Positions 15,313 through 23,640 of a stretch of DNA of 41,079 nt are shown piece by piece; the stretch's first letter is position 1; every line of letters starts with the position of its first letter. The notes beneath the pieces are model-generated. The model was not told where the DNA came from and made no database searches. It worked only from the letters and a program-made list of their open reading frames with translations. This DNA comes from an uncultured Bacillota bacterium. GTDB lineage: Bacteria; Bacillota; Clostridia; Peptostreptococcales; Anaerovoracaceae. The DNA lies in contig CASFAX010000013.1 in NCBI GenBank assembly GCA_949292945.1, forward strand, positions 1 to 41,079. The letters are read 5' to 3'. Made by a program: the position numbers and the translations under genes.

Positions 15313-17271
15313 ATGAAAGGCTACACAAGTGAAACTATCAGAAATGTTGCTTTGCTGGGACACGGCGGATGCGGCAAGACGACGTTCCTCGAATCAGCCC
15401 TTTACGCTACAGGCGTAACGAAGAAAATGGGTAAGGTAGAGGATGGAAACACTGTATCCGACTACGACAAAATGGAAATTGAAAAGGGATATTCCATCAA
15501 CACTTCCGTTGTGCCTGTAGAGTGGAAGGGAAGCAAGATTAACTTTATAGATACTCCGGGATATTTCGACTTTGTAGGAGAAGTAAACGCAGCCCTGAGA
15601 GCTGCCGAAGCCGCAGTAATCCTGGTGGACGCAGGAGCGGGAATTCAGGTTGGAACCGAAGAGGCATGGAACGCCTGCGAACGATATAAGACTCCGAGAT
15701 TTATCGTTATAAATAAGAGAGATAAGGACGAGTTCGACTTCTATAAGACATTTGACGAGCTTAAAGCCAAGTTCGGCGATACCCTCATTCCTTTCAGCTG
15801 GCCGCTGTCCGCTGAAATCGATGAGGATCTTAAGGAAGCCATCGCAATGGCCGATGACGAGCTTATGGAAAAATACTTCAACGGCGACGACTTTACAGAC
15901 GAAGAAGTTAAAAACGGTCTCGTAAAGGGTATTTCCGAAGGCGTAATCGTGCCTGTGTGCTCGTCCGCATTCCAGCTGGGACAGGGAATTGAAGGACTTC
16001 TTGATCTTCTCCTGACTTACGTTCCTACCCCGCTTCAGCACGGACCTTATGCAGGATTCAACGACAAAAACGAACCGGTAGAGAGAATTTCCGTAACGGA
16101 TGCTCCGATGTCCGCGTTCGTATTCAAGACCATAGTCGACCCGTTCGTAGGAAAGATTTCCATCATGAAGGTGGTTACCGGAAAGATAAACTCCGGAACG
16201 GAAGTTCTCAACGAGAGAGCCGGCAAGATGGAAAAGTTGGGCAAGCTGTTCTTCTTAAGAGGAAAGGAGCAGCTGGAACTCAATTATGCAGAGGCAGGCG
16301 ATATCGTTGCCGTTGCAAAGCTGCAGTACACTTTGTCCGGCGACACTCTTTGTGATAAGAACGATATAATCAGATATCTCCCTTTGGACTATCCTTCCCC
16401 GACCTACTTCATCGCCATCGAGCCTGAAGACAAGAACGACGAGGAAAAGATGGGAACGGGCCTTGCGAGACTGAGAGAGGAAGACCCTTCCTTTGTAGTA
16501 GAGAGAAACGCTGAGACTCATCAGACGCTCCTGGGCGGACAGGGAGACATCCAGCTTGGAATCATCCTCGCAAAGCTGAAGGACAGATTCGGCGTAAGCG
16601 TTAAGACAGTTCCCAGAAAGATAGCTTACAGAGAAACCATCAAGGGAACTTCCGACGTTCAGGGTAAGCATAAGAAGCAGTCCGGAGGCGCAGGTCAGTA
16701 CGGCGACGTGTGGATCAAGTTCTCCCCTTCCGATAAGGAATTTGAGTTCTCCGAAGAACTCTTCGGCGGATCCGTTCCTAAGAACTACGTTCCGGCTGTT
16801 GAAAAAGGTCTCATAGAGAGCATGCAGAAAGGCCCTCTGGCAGGATGCAAAGTAGTGAACGTAAAGGCTGTCCTTCACGACGGTTCATACCACGATGTGG
16901 ACTCCAACGAAGTATCCTTTAAAATCGCGGCATCCCTGGCATTCAAGAAAGGTATCGTAGAGGCAAAACCTGTTCTCCTTGAGCCTATCATGCACCTTGA
17001 GATAATGGTCCCTGACGACTACATGGGCGACGTAATGGGCGACATGAACAAGCGTAGAGGAAAGATTCTCGGAATGGAGCCTCTTCCAAACGGCGGACAG
17101 AAGCTCCTCGCAGAAGCGCCTCAGTCCGAGCTCTTTGATTACGCTCTGGGACTGCGCTCCATGACTCAGGGCCGCGGCCACTTCGAAATGAACTTCGAAA
17201 GATACGACGAGATGCCGAAAGCCCTTGCCGACAAGATTATCGAGGCTTATCAGTCCGGACAGGAAGCGTAG
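15313..17271 (+). CDS. EF-G-like translational GTPase paralogue (EF-G-2/FusA-like)
   Basis: A 652-residue protein with the full EF-G domain series but shorter than canonical EF-G (~690). G1 is GHGGCGKTT (about 16-24), G3 is DTPGYFDF, and G4 is NKRDKDEF. Domain II follows (FVFKTIVDPFVGKISIMKVV), then III-V (RKIAYRETI, KQSGGAGQYGDVWI, LEPIMHLEIMVPDDYMGDVMGDMNKRRG). Two catalytic landmarks differ from elongating EF-G. The G3 histidine (DTPGH) is Tyr, and the switch I segment reads EKGYSINTS instead of ERGITI, so the switch threonine is lost. These changes are typical of the EF-G-like paralogues found beside a standard fusA in many Firmicutes and suggest altered GTP hydrolysis. AGGAGG precedes the ATG. 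No ribosomal-protein neighbours, so this is not the str-operon fusA. Confidence 0.9.
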   Translation: MKGYTSETIRNVALLGHGGCGKTTFLESALYATGVTKKMGKVEDGNTVSDYDKMEIEKGYSINTSVVPVEWKGSKINFIDTPGYFDFVGEVNAALRAAEAAVILVDAGAGIQVGTEEAWNACERYKTPRFIVINKRDKDEFDFYKTFDELKAKFGDTLIPFSWPLSAEIDEDLKEAIAMADDELMEKYFNGDDFTDEEVKNGLVKGISEGVIVPVCSSAFQLGQGIEGLLDLLLTYVPTPLQHGPYAGFNDKNEPVERISVTDAPMSAFVFKTIVDPFVGKISIMKVVTGKINSGTEVLNERAGKMEKLGKLFFLRGKEQLELNYAEAGDIVAVAKLQYTLSGDTLCDKNDIIRYLPLDYPSPTYFIAIEPEDKNDEEKMGTGLARLREEDPSFVVERNAETHQTLLGGQGDIQLGIILAKLKDRFGVSVKTVPRKIAYRETIKGTSDVQGKHKKQSGGAGQYGDVWIKFSPSDKEFEFSEELFGGSVPKNYVPAVEKGLIESMQKGPLAGCKVVNVKAVLHDGSYHDVDSNEVSFKIAASLAFKKGIVEAKPVLLEPIMHLEIMVPDDYMGDVMGDMNKRRGKILGMEPLPNGGQKLLAEAPQSELFDYALGLRSMTQGRGHFEMNFERYDEMPKALADKIIEAYQSGQEA

Positions 17272-17566
17272 AGCGACTTGTCAGTTGATGTAAAACCGAT
17301 AAGGTTTACAGCGGCCAAGGCGTCATCGCGTTTGACAAAATAAGAAATTATGGCTGAGACATCAAGACAAAAATTGACGTTTTAGAAGCATTAAAGAAAT
17401 AAGGTCGAAGATATACGGCGGATGTGCCGCATATTCTTCGACCTTTTGTGTATTACGGCATTATATTGTCAAATTTGGCCTTGATGAAAGCCTCTTCCTT
17501 CGATGATTTAGTCGAAACACAGCTACTGGCATCTGCGATTGAGAAGCAAGGAAACTCTTATTAATC
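17272..17566 (+). other. Inter-gene debris: traces of coding sequence with stops
   Basis: Apart from the terminator at 17401-17447, the plus strand shows two short stretches that read like C-terminal protein remnants. One lies at about 17290-17400 (VYSGQGVIAFDKIRNYG, an in-frame TGA, then DIKTKIDVLEALKK and stop). The other lies at about 17459-17566 (LMKASSFDDLVETQLLASA... and stop). I do not recognise either family. They adjoin a truncated proline racemase, so the block may be the residue of several eroded genes. Confidence 0.35.
17401..17447. terminator. Strong intrinsic terminator, bidirectional
   Basis: AAGGTCGAAGA (17401-17411) pairs perfectly with TCTTCGACCTT (17435-17445), with an inner CGGC/GCCG stem and a T-run on the plus strand. 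The minus strand also runs into TTATTTCTTT. Confidence 0.85.
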
Positions 17567-18112
17567 CAGGAGAAATCCTTCCGGGAACGGATCCTTAGGG
17601 TCTAATATCCAGGTTGCAAATCCTGTAATGCATGCGTTTCCTGTTATGCGTGGAATGATGGCTTTTCTTTCTCCCACTTCGGTTTCTTCCAAAACATCGC
17701 ATTTGAACTTGGAGCCAATGACGCTTTCGTGAACGAAGCTATCGCCCACTTTCAGCTCGCCCTCTTCGGCCAGCAGGGCAGCCTTTGCGGAGGTTCCCGT
17801 ACCGCATGGGGAACGGTCTATAACCTTAGGAAGGGCCACTACCAGGTTCTGGATATCGGCGTCTTCGGACTTAGGAGGGCCGAAGAATTCAACATGTGTT
17901 ACTCTGTCTACGAAGGAAAGAGTCGGATGTGAAACTTTTACCTGTTTGTTTATATCCTTTGCTATGGAACGGGCGATTCTAATGAACTGATCTCCGTTTG
18001 CAGGACAGATATCAAGTCCGAATATCTCGGCAGGGATGATGGCGTATACGTTACCGCCCCAGGATATGTCGAAAGTGATGTCGCCATACACTCTGGTTTT
18101 TACGTCGAAATG
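17561..18112 (-). pseudogene. Proline racemase / hydroxyproline epimerase, C-terminal half only
   Basis: Only the second half of a ~335-residue proline-racemase-family enzyme is present. Recognisable segments are YGDITFDISWGGNVYAII, PPKSEDADIQNLVVAL, the second catalytic cysteine in DRSPCGTGTSA, and GNACITGFATWILDPKDPFPEGF. Homology runs upstream past the GTG at 18091 to a TAG at 18113-18115. The N-terminal half, with the first catalytic cysteine (MCGH motif), is not found anywhere in the window. The break lies 13 bases from the stop of the DUF4143 ATPase gene, so arrival of that gene or a deletion probably removed it. Racemisation needs both cysteines, so this piece should be inactive. PrdF-type racemases feed D-proline reductase in Clostridia; no other prd gene is visible. 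Confidence 0.82.
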
Positions 18113-18125
18113 CTATTTCACTAAC

Positions 18126-19400
18126 TTAATCTCTTAAGCACCCTATCGGAACTACGCACACGCCATCGTGGCGACGATATGCATAATCACCTGTTCCGGT
18201 CAGAACCATCATGAAAGAAGGAGCTCTCATCTTGTCGGTGTCGATTTTCGATGCCATAGACTTCAGACTGACTGCTCCTTCTTCTATGAGCTTGTCGCCG
18301 CCCAGCTTTATTTCTATAAGCCCGTAATTTCCATTTCTCAGGTGAACGACTGCATCGCATTCCTGACCGTTTTTATCTCTGTAATGATAGACTTCACCGT
18401 TAATGGCGTCTGCAAAGACTCTGAGATCTCTGATGCAGAGGGTTTCGAAAAGAAAGCCGAATGTTTTCAGGTCATTAATCAGATCGTCAGGACCGATACC
18501 TAAAGCTGCAACTGCGATAGAAGGATCAACGTAGTAGCGTGTATCAGATGTGCGTATTGCAGTTTTTGACCGGAGATTAGGATTCCAGGCAGGCATATCC
18601 TCCACAACAAATATTTTTCTAAGGGCATTTATATATGACGATACGGTTTCTTCGCTGATGGTGGTCTCGTCGCCGCCGCTGACATCCTGAGCGAGAACGG
18701 TATTGGGAACCTGACTGCCCTGATTTCTGGCATAAGAGCGCATAAGTCGGCGAACTCTTTCAGGATTTTTCTGTATGTCGTCTGCGCGGTTGATATCGGA
18801 ATGAACTACTGCGTCAAAATAATCCATCGCCTGATCCAGAGCGATTTCATCGCGCATATCAACAGCCTGAGGCCACCCTCCACGGCATACCAGAAAGGCA
18901 AGACGGTTTATGTCGAGGTCGGAACAGCCATCAATTTCCGATAATCCGTTGAATAATTCTTTCAGGCTGACTTCGCCCGTTGAATCTCCGGATTCAAACA
19001 GACTCATGGGCCTCATGGTAAGCCATGTAAATCTGCCTGTCCCGGAATGGGTTATTTCTTTAGTATCAGGAGGCACGGCAGATCCTGTAAGAACGAACTG
19101 CCCCAGTTCACCGCGATGATCCACCTCGAACCGAATTGCATCCCACAGCTTAGGTGCAAGCTGCCATTCATCTATAAGCCGCGGAGTATCGCCCTTAAGC
19201 AGCCTTTTCGGATTCAGATCTGCCATGGAGATGTTTTGTTCCTTTCTCTCCGGGTCATCCATATAGAGGATGCTGGCGGCAATCTGTTCGGCGGTGGTCG
19301 TTTTGCCACACCACTTAGGACCTTCGATCAGCACAGCGCCTTTTCCTTCAAGCTTTCGCTTAAGTATATCGTCAGCAATTCTTCTCCGGTAGTTTTTCAT
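18126..19400 (-). CDS. AAA_14 / DUF4143 ATPase (first of three in the window)
   Basis: A 424-residue two-domain protein: an N-terminal P-loop ATPase (Walker A GPKWCGKTT at 27-35, Walker B-like PRLIDEWQLAP, sensor FVLTGSA) and a C-terminal DUF4143 domain. Near the end of DUF4143, FGFLFETLCIRDL, QECDAVVHL and YGLIEIKLGG resemble the D...E.K core of restriction-endonuclease-like folds. The family is widespread in anaerobes and of unknown function. A GGAGG precedes the ATG. The promoter at 19434-19462 is backed by five exact-period 23-bp repeats, a feature not shared by the other two homologues here. Its 3' end abuts a broken proline racemase, suggesting insertion as a single-gene unit. Confidence 0.88.
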   Translation of the reverse strand: MKNYRRRIADDILKRKLEGKGAVLIEGPKWCGKTTTAEQIAASILYMDDPERKEQNISMADLNPKRLLKGDTPRLIDEWQLAPKLWDAIRFEVDHRGELGQFVLTGSAVPPDTKEITHSGTGRFTWLTMRPMSLFESGDSTGEVSLKELFNGLSEIDGCSDLDINRLAFLVCRGGWPQAVDMRDEIALDQAMDYFDAVVHSDINRADDIQKNPERVRRLMRSYARNQGSQVPNTVLAQDVSGGDETTISEETVSSYINALRKIFVVEDMPAWNPNLRSKTAIRTSDTRYYVDPSIAVAALGIGPDDLINDLKTFGFLFETLCIRDLRVFADAINGEVYHYRDKNGQECDAVVHLRNGNYGLIEIKLGGDKLIEEGAVSLKSMASKIDTDKMRAPSFMMVLTGTGDYAYRRHDGVCVVPIGCLRD

Positions 19401-19433
19401 TGTAAAGACCTCCAGACTCTTTAATGTACATAT

Positions 19434-19462
19434 ATTTTACATCAAAGAGTGTAGTCCAACAA
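19434..19462 (-). promoter_or_regulatory. Sigma-A promoter of the first DUF4143 ATPase gene
   Basis: Minus strand TTGTTG (19462-19457), 17-base spacer, TAAAAT (19439-19434). The repeat array begins 9 bases upstream of the -35 box. Confidence 0.7.
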
Positions 19463-19469
19463 GTAAATT

Positions 19470-19585
19470 CCGACGATTGACCAAAAATTTTTCCGACGAT
19501 TGGCGGATTTTCAATCCGATGATTGGCCGCTGTTTAATCCGACGATTGGCTATATATTTTTACGACGATTGGCCGAATCCCGAAT
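19470..19585. repeat. Iteron array: five direct repeats with exact 23-bp period
   Basis: The core CGACGATTG begins at 19471, 19494, 19517, 19540 and 19563, exactly 23 bases apart. The third copy has one change (CGATGATTG). Flanks are partly conserved: usually C before the core and GC/GCC after it, then an A/T-rich filler in copies 1-4. 23 bp is about 2.2 helical turns, so successive sites are offset around the DNA by roughly 70 degrees. The repeat does not encode peptide repeats (23 is not a multiple of 3). It fills the gap between the last gene of the sigma/membrane operon and the ATPase promoter. Confidence 0.92.
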
Positions 19586-20325
19586 CATATCAACCAATGG
19601 GGAACAAATATGCATGCTGCAAAGAGCACGATAAGCGCACCGTAGCGTCTGATTCTGCCTAATCTGGAATAATCGGGGACTATGTCGTAAGCGAAGTTTC
19701 CTATGCTATCCACCAGCTTGTAGACTCCATATATGACAAAGAGAAATCCTCCCATAAGGACGATGTCCGCCGTAATACCGGTTATATGAATATGGAACAG
19801 GCCTATGCAGAAGGTGACGATATAGAGAGCTGCAAGTGCGGCTGCAGGCTTTGCGTTAAACGAGAGCCCGTGGCTTTTGCATATCTGTCTCAGACCGAGC
19901 CAGAACAGTATGAACAGGACGATGTCCGCGATTTCGGCGATGGTCTCGAGTATGCCTTCGAGTGCGAGGAAATCTATGACAAAAACTGCGGAAGTGAAAC
20001 GAAGCTCAACGCCGATGCTTTTCAAAGTCAGATAAATTGCCGTGTAGACGACGGTAAATAAGCTTAGCATAAACGCCGTCTTGAAGAAGCGGTTGGTGCG
20101 CCTTACGGCGGCAAAACCATCGAAAAGCAGAATGGCTTTAATGCTCATTATAATAACATCCGTGCTTGCCGGTACGACTACGAGGCCGAAAAGAATTACG
20201 TTCATGGCAGCTTTCCACGGGGTGACGGAGCTTACGATGTCGGCGGGAGGAAGCTTTGATACGGATTCGGTGAGAACTCTTTCAAAGTCTGTATCGGACA
20301 TTGTTTTCGAATTTTTATCTGTCAT
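19585..20325 (-). CDS. Membrane partner of the third ECF sigma cassette (putative anti-sigma)
   Basis: A 246-residue integral membrane protein with about six helices. It has a cytoplasmic N-terminus carrying a motif shared with its paralogues: DTDFERVL...KLPPADIVSSVTPWKAAMN, then RRTNRFFKTAF after the first helices, and NFAYDIV near the C-terminus. The start at 20325 is chosen because GGAGG lies 8 bases upstream and because the paralogue at 23640 begins with the same MTD; the frame also has a GTG at 20334. It starts 5 bases after the sigma-factor stop. The shared motif and genetic coupling suggest that the N-terminal segment binds the sigma factor, but no known zinc anti-sigma motif is present. 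The iteron array begins immediately past its stop. Confidence 0.75.
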   Translation of the reverse strand: MTDKNSKTMSDTDFERVLTESVSKLPPADIVSSVTPWKAAMNVILFGLVVVPASTDVIIMSIKAILLFDGFAAVRRTNRFFKTAFMLSLFTVVYTAIYLTLKSIGVELRFTSAVFVIDFLALEGILETIAEIADIVLFILFWLGLRQICKSHGLSFNAKPAAALAALYIVTFCIGLFHIHITGITADIVLMGGFLFVIYGVYKLVDSIGNFAYDIVPDYSRLGRIRRYGALIVLFAACIFVPHWLI

Positions 20326-20330
20326 AGATT

Positions 20331-20861
20331 TCACCTCCCCATTTCATCCTTAAGTTTCTGCTTCAACCTGTAAAGCCGGGACTCCACTGATTTCAGGGTC
20401 ATACCAGTTTCCGCCGCAATCTGTTTCAAAGACTGCATGTAGTAATATCGCCTGTAGAAAAGGATTTTGTCCGTTCCGGAAAGGGAGCGGATAGCGGCTT
20501 CCAGCTTTGCCTGTCTTTCCCGTTGAATCACTGCTTCTTCAGGAGTCATGCCGCCTGAAGAAGTGTTCTGCGGGATTTCACCGGAATCAGGGCTTCTGCG
20601 TAAGCCTTTTGCAAAACTAAGTGCAGTGTTTCTTGCGACTGCGGTAATCCAGACGGTAAGGCTGCTCTTTTTGGCATCGTAAAGACCGATTTTGTCCCAG
20701 ATGCGCATGATAACGTCGGCAAAGCATTCCTCTGCATCTTCGGAGTCCGGAACTATAGGCCTTATTATGTAACGGATAAGAGAACCGTATTGTTTCATAA
20801 GCTCGTCGATGCCGCGTTCATCTCTTTCGAGGAACAGCCTGACAATTTCCTGGTCCCGCAT
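20331..20861 (-). CDS. ECF-type RNA polymerase sigma factor (third cassette)
   Basis: A 176-residue extracytoplasmic-function sigma factor. Region 2 covers about 15-85 (LIRYIIRPIVPDSEDAEECFADVIMRIWDKIGLYD). An acidic Pro-rich linker follows, then region 4 at about 118-170, with FYRRYYYMQSLKQIAAETGMTLKSVESRL containing the -35 recognition helix. The string FYRRYYYMQ is unusual and is shared by all three sigma segments of this operon, identifying them as recent paralogues. A GGGAG ribosome site precedes the ATG, and a small hairpin (GCGGAC/GTCCGC, 20875-20893) lies in the 109-base gap to the upstream gene, where a TATAAT at about 20920 hints at an internal promoter. Confidence 0.9.
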   Translation of the reverse strand: MRDQEIVRLFLERDERGIDELMKQYGSLIRYIIRPIVPDSEDAEECFADVIMRIWDKIGLYDAKKSSLTVWITAVARNTALSFAKGLRRSPDSGEIPQNTSSGGMTPEEAVIQRERQAKLEAAIRSLSGTDKILFYRRYYYMQSLKQIAAETGMTLKSVESRLYRLKQKLKDEMGR

Positions 20862-20970
20862 AACTTCTCCCTGTGCGGACTATACAGGTCCGCTGCGAAC
20901 TTTCCCTTTTTTCTTATTATACAGCCTTTGAAAGTAAATCCCTCAAAAAAGCCGGGCAGTTTTTCATCCC

Positions 20971-22149
20971 CTACCACACCAGTTCCTGAATTCCTGCGCA
21001 GATAAGGAATATAACTATGGGGCCGCCGAGCAGCATAAAAGGGCCAAAGTGGGGCAGAGGCCTTGCGATTATGTCGTAGCCGAAGCCTGTGCCTTTATAG
21101 ATATAGCGGAAGAAGCTTGAAAATATGACGGTAACGGCGATGAACATGACGGCAAGCTCGTATAGGCTGTCAAATGAGCTCCCTCTGTACCCTGCCACGT
21201 AGGCTGCGCCTATGGCGATATACATTACGGCAAACAGGGTGAGAGAAAGGGCCGGTGACTTTAAAGAGTTCTTTGCTGTCAGCGCTTTGAGCCCAAGGAA
21301 CAGACAAAGGAATCCGCTTAGCTCGATTACGTTTCCGGCAGCGGAAACTGCGGCATTTACGTCGAGGTTTTCAGAAAGTCCCGGCAGGACGCATATGTAC
21401 AGGGCGACGAAAACTACGCGGAGAATGCTGAAGTAAAATCCTGCCCTGAAAAAGCGGTTTGTCCCGCGTAAAACAGCAAAGCCTGCAAGCAGCATGGCGG
21501 CGCTTATTGCCATGCTGACGTACTCGACCGTATCAGAGTAAGCTCCGAAGAAAAACCCCATACCCAGCAGTATATCGTACATTGCAGACCGCCACGGGTT
21601 CACGTCTCGGACGATTTTGGCAGAAGGGATTCCGTGGGCATAATTTGTGATAGCCGCATCGAGGGCGCTGTTCGATATGGAAGAACCGAAGTATGGCTTC
21701 AGCTTTTGTCTGAGGGCATCCATCCATTTTTTCAAAACCCAGCCCTCCGTGGTCATTTCCCCTGCCATCTGTTCGTCGGACTGCATGTAGTAATACTTAC
21801 GGTAGAAGAAAATTTTTTGACTCTGGGAAAGAGACGAAATGACGTTGTCGAGTTTTTGCCTGTCGTCTTCTGTTATGGCTTCGGTTCTTTCATGAGGGAG
21901 AAATTCCCTGGCTGTGTCGTGGGCGACTGAAGTAACCCAACCGGCGAAGTTTTCCGACTTAACGTCATAAAGGTGAATGTTTGCCATTACATTTTCAATT
22001 ACCCGGGCAAAACACAGCTCCTCGCTCTCCCTGCCCGCAAGAACAGGCTTTATGACGTACCTGATCAGAGAGCCGTATTCTTCGGCAAAGGCATCTATCC
22101 CCTGCCCGTCCTTCGTTACGAGGCGCCTTATAAGTTCACTTTCCTGCAT
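20971..22149 (-). CDS. Natural fusion of an ECF sigma factor and its membrane partner (second cassette)
   Basis: A single 392-residue frame. Residues 1-152 align with the neighbouring sigma factors (MQESELIRRL, YGSLIRYVIKPV, FYRKYYYMQ at 115-123, RQKLKPYF). Residues 158-392 align with the membrane partners (IPSAKIVRDVNPWRSAM at ~174-190, LRGTNRFFRAGF at ~227-238, FGYDI at ~356) and carry about six helices. Compared with its paralogues, the inter-region linker is about 20 residues shorter. The recognition helix has diverged (QMAGEMTTEGWVLKKWMDAL instead of QIAAETGMTLKSVESRLYRL), so DNA recognition may be lost. No frameshift is needed to make the fusion. GAGGAGG lies 6 bases before the ATG, and the gene follows the upstream membrane gene by 12 bases. 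It may act as a membrane-tethered regulator or decoy, or be a decaying copy. Confidence 0.85.
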   Translation of the reverse strand: MQESELIRRLVTKDGQGIDAFAEEYGSLIRYVIKPVLAGRESEELCFARVIENVMANIHLYDVKSENFAGWVTSVAHDTAREFLPHERTEAITEDDRQKLDNVISSLSQSQKIFFYRKYYYMQSDEQMAGEMTTEGWVLKKWMDALRQKLKPYFGSSISNSALDAAITNYAHGIPSAKIVRDVNPWRSAMYDILLGMGFFFGAYSDTVEYVSMAISAAMLLAGFAVLRGTNRFFRAGFYFSILRVVFVALYICVLPGLSENLDVNAAVSAAGNVIELSGFLCLFLGLKALTAKNSLKSPALSLTLFAVMYIAIGAAYVAGYRGSSFDSLYELAVMFIAVTVIFSSFFRYIYKGTGFGYDIIARPLPHFGPFMLLGGPIVIFLICAGIQELVW

Positions 22150-22161
22150 TTTAAACCTCCT

Positions 22162-23640
22162 CTATGATCCCATTTCCATGCTTTCCCTGCTTCCGATTGA
22201 GAAAATCGAATCCGTGTCAAAACAGCTGTATTCCGAAAGATATGACGATGTAAGCTCATCCTCTGCGGTTTCGTGAGGGTATTTCAGCAAGCTGTTCTGA
22301 TGTGCGAAGAAAAATCCCGATTTATATCCTCCGGACAGAGTTTCGTCCGGCGATTTCGCCGAATACATAACGTAGCCTCTGCAATTCTTGCTGCCGGCCG
22401 GAATCGAGTACGTACCTATTATGACGGTATCGCTGTACTCTCCCCAGAAATCCGTTCCGTTAAGAATCTCCTCGCCGAGGGAATAATATTCGGACTCCAG
22501 GGTTTCCCCATCTATTTCGCAGAGCATTCGCCCTGAAATTTCTCCCTTTGCTTCAAATCCAAATTTCGGATCCGCGTATGCCGGATATATTTTAATGCCC
22601 TCCGTGTAGAGGTGCTTCGGATTTTCAACCCACCTGAAGTGATGAATCACGCTGAAATTCAGGGCGTCTTCTGATTTCATGGAAACTACCGTTGTGATTT
22701 CAAGCTTTCCTCCGTCGACGGTTCTCGTCCGCGAATCCGTGAACACTTTGTCAAAGTATTCGAGTTTTAATATGTCCTCGTCTGTCATATCCCGGGCGAC
22801 AAAGTCAGGAAAACCTGCGTCTGTCAGCTCGGAACGCACCGAATCCGCCGCGCTTCTCGTTGTTTCAGCATCTGCCGCGCTTTCCCACACCATTGGATAG
22901 GTCCTGGAAAAACCGTAACCGCACATGACGCAAAGCGCCAGCAAAGCGGCCAGAACGCCGATATACACCCGGTCGCTTACGTGAACGGGAGCGGCAGTAA
23001 CGGAGTAACCCGTGTCTTCCAGCGTGTCGGACAGCTTTAAAAGGCTGCGTATCAGCAAGACATACAGGGCGATGAGAACGCCGATGATAAGCCAGCTGTT
23101 AATTCCGACAAGTCCGATGGCTGACACGACGCCGTACCACAGGCACAGGAGAGCTCCGGAGTCGATTTTGACGGAAGCGCTGGCAACGCCGAAACGGTGG
23201 CCTGCCGACTTAAGTCCCCGCCAGAAGCAAATGATGACGGACATCTTAACCAGAAGACTAATAGCGCCGTATGCAGTGCTTGCAGATGACCCGTTAAAAT
23301 CCGATGCGTATATGGTGGCGTTTACAGTAAGCAGAGCCGCCATAAGCGTGATGTTGAGTAAGGAAAGCGCGTAGCCGGCTTTGAAGAAGCCGTTTCCCCT
23401 CCTTATTATTCTGAAGCCTGCCGCAAGAAGTATTGCTCCGATGGCAGGGCCTATGTAGTTCAGCCCGACAATGTTCAGAGTGAACGTTGTGAGAACCAGC
23501 CCTGTGATGATGCGGTTTACCGCGGTTCTGTGAGGAGTTACACCGCGGATGACATCGGCAGGAGGTATGTCGGCTGCGCTCGCTTTGAGAATCCGATCAA
23601 AGTCGGAGTCAGGCAGATTACGCCTGTTTCTATCAGTCAT
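22162..23640 (-). CDS. Membrane protein with extracytoplasmic domain, partner of the first ECF sigma factor
   Basis: A 492-residue protein. The N-terminal ~30 residues carry the motif shared with the other partners (DSDFDRILK...IPPADVIRGVTPHRTAVN). About six helices follow (to residue ~215) with FRIIRRGNGFFKAGY. A further helix lies at about 228-250 (VYIGVLAALLALCVMCGYGF). The remaining ~240 residues have no helices and should be extracytoplasmic: FPDFVARDMTDEDILKLEYFDKVF, then beta-rich sequence with many Tyr, Trp and Gly, ending CFDTDSIFSIGSRESMEMGS. I do not recognise this outer domain. Only this partner has it, so it is the likely sensor of the set. Its ATG lies within the last codons of the sigma gene (8-base overlap) with GGAGG inside that gene, so translation is coupled. 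Confidence 0.78.
   Translation of the reverse strand: MTDRNRRNLPDSDFDRILKASAADIPPADVIRGVTPHRTAVNRIITGLVLTTFTLNIVGLNYIGPAIGAILLAAGFRIIRRGNGFFKAGYALSLLNITLMAALLTVNATIYASDFNGSSASTAYGAISLLVKMSVIICFWRGLKSAGHRFGVASASVKIDSGALLCLWYGVVSAIGLVGINSWLIIGVLIALYVLLIRSLLKLSDTLEDTGYSVTAAPVHVSDRVYIGVLAALLALCVMCGYGFSRTYPMVWESAADAETTRSAADSVRSELTDAGFPDFVARDMTDEDILKLEYFDKVFTDSRTRTVDGGKLEITTVVSMKSEDALNFSVIHHFRWVENPKHLYTEGIKIYPAYADPKFGFEAKGEISGRMLCEIDGETLESEYYSLGEEILNGTDFWGEYSDTVIIGTYSIPAGSKNCRGYVMYSAKSPDETLSGGYKSGFFFAHQNSLLKYPHETAEDELTSSYLSEYSCFDTDSIFSIGSRESMEMGS

Noticed and set aside
17336..17338. TGA in the plus-strand fragment near 17340 as a selenocysteine codon
   Set aside because: An earlier stop also interrupts the frame, the fragment has no start or ribosome site, and no SECIS-like hairpin directly follows.
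19470..19585. CRISPR array
   Set aside because: Conserved core is only about 12 bp and the intervening filler about 11 bp, too short and too uniform for repeats and spacers; no cas genes nearby.
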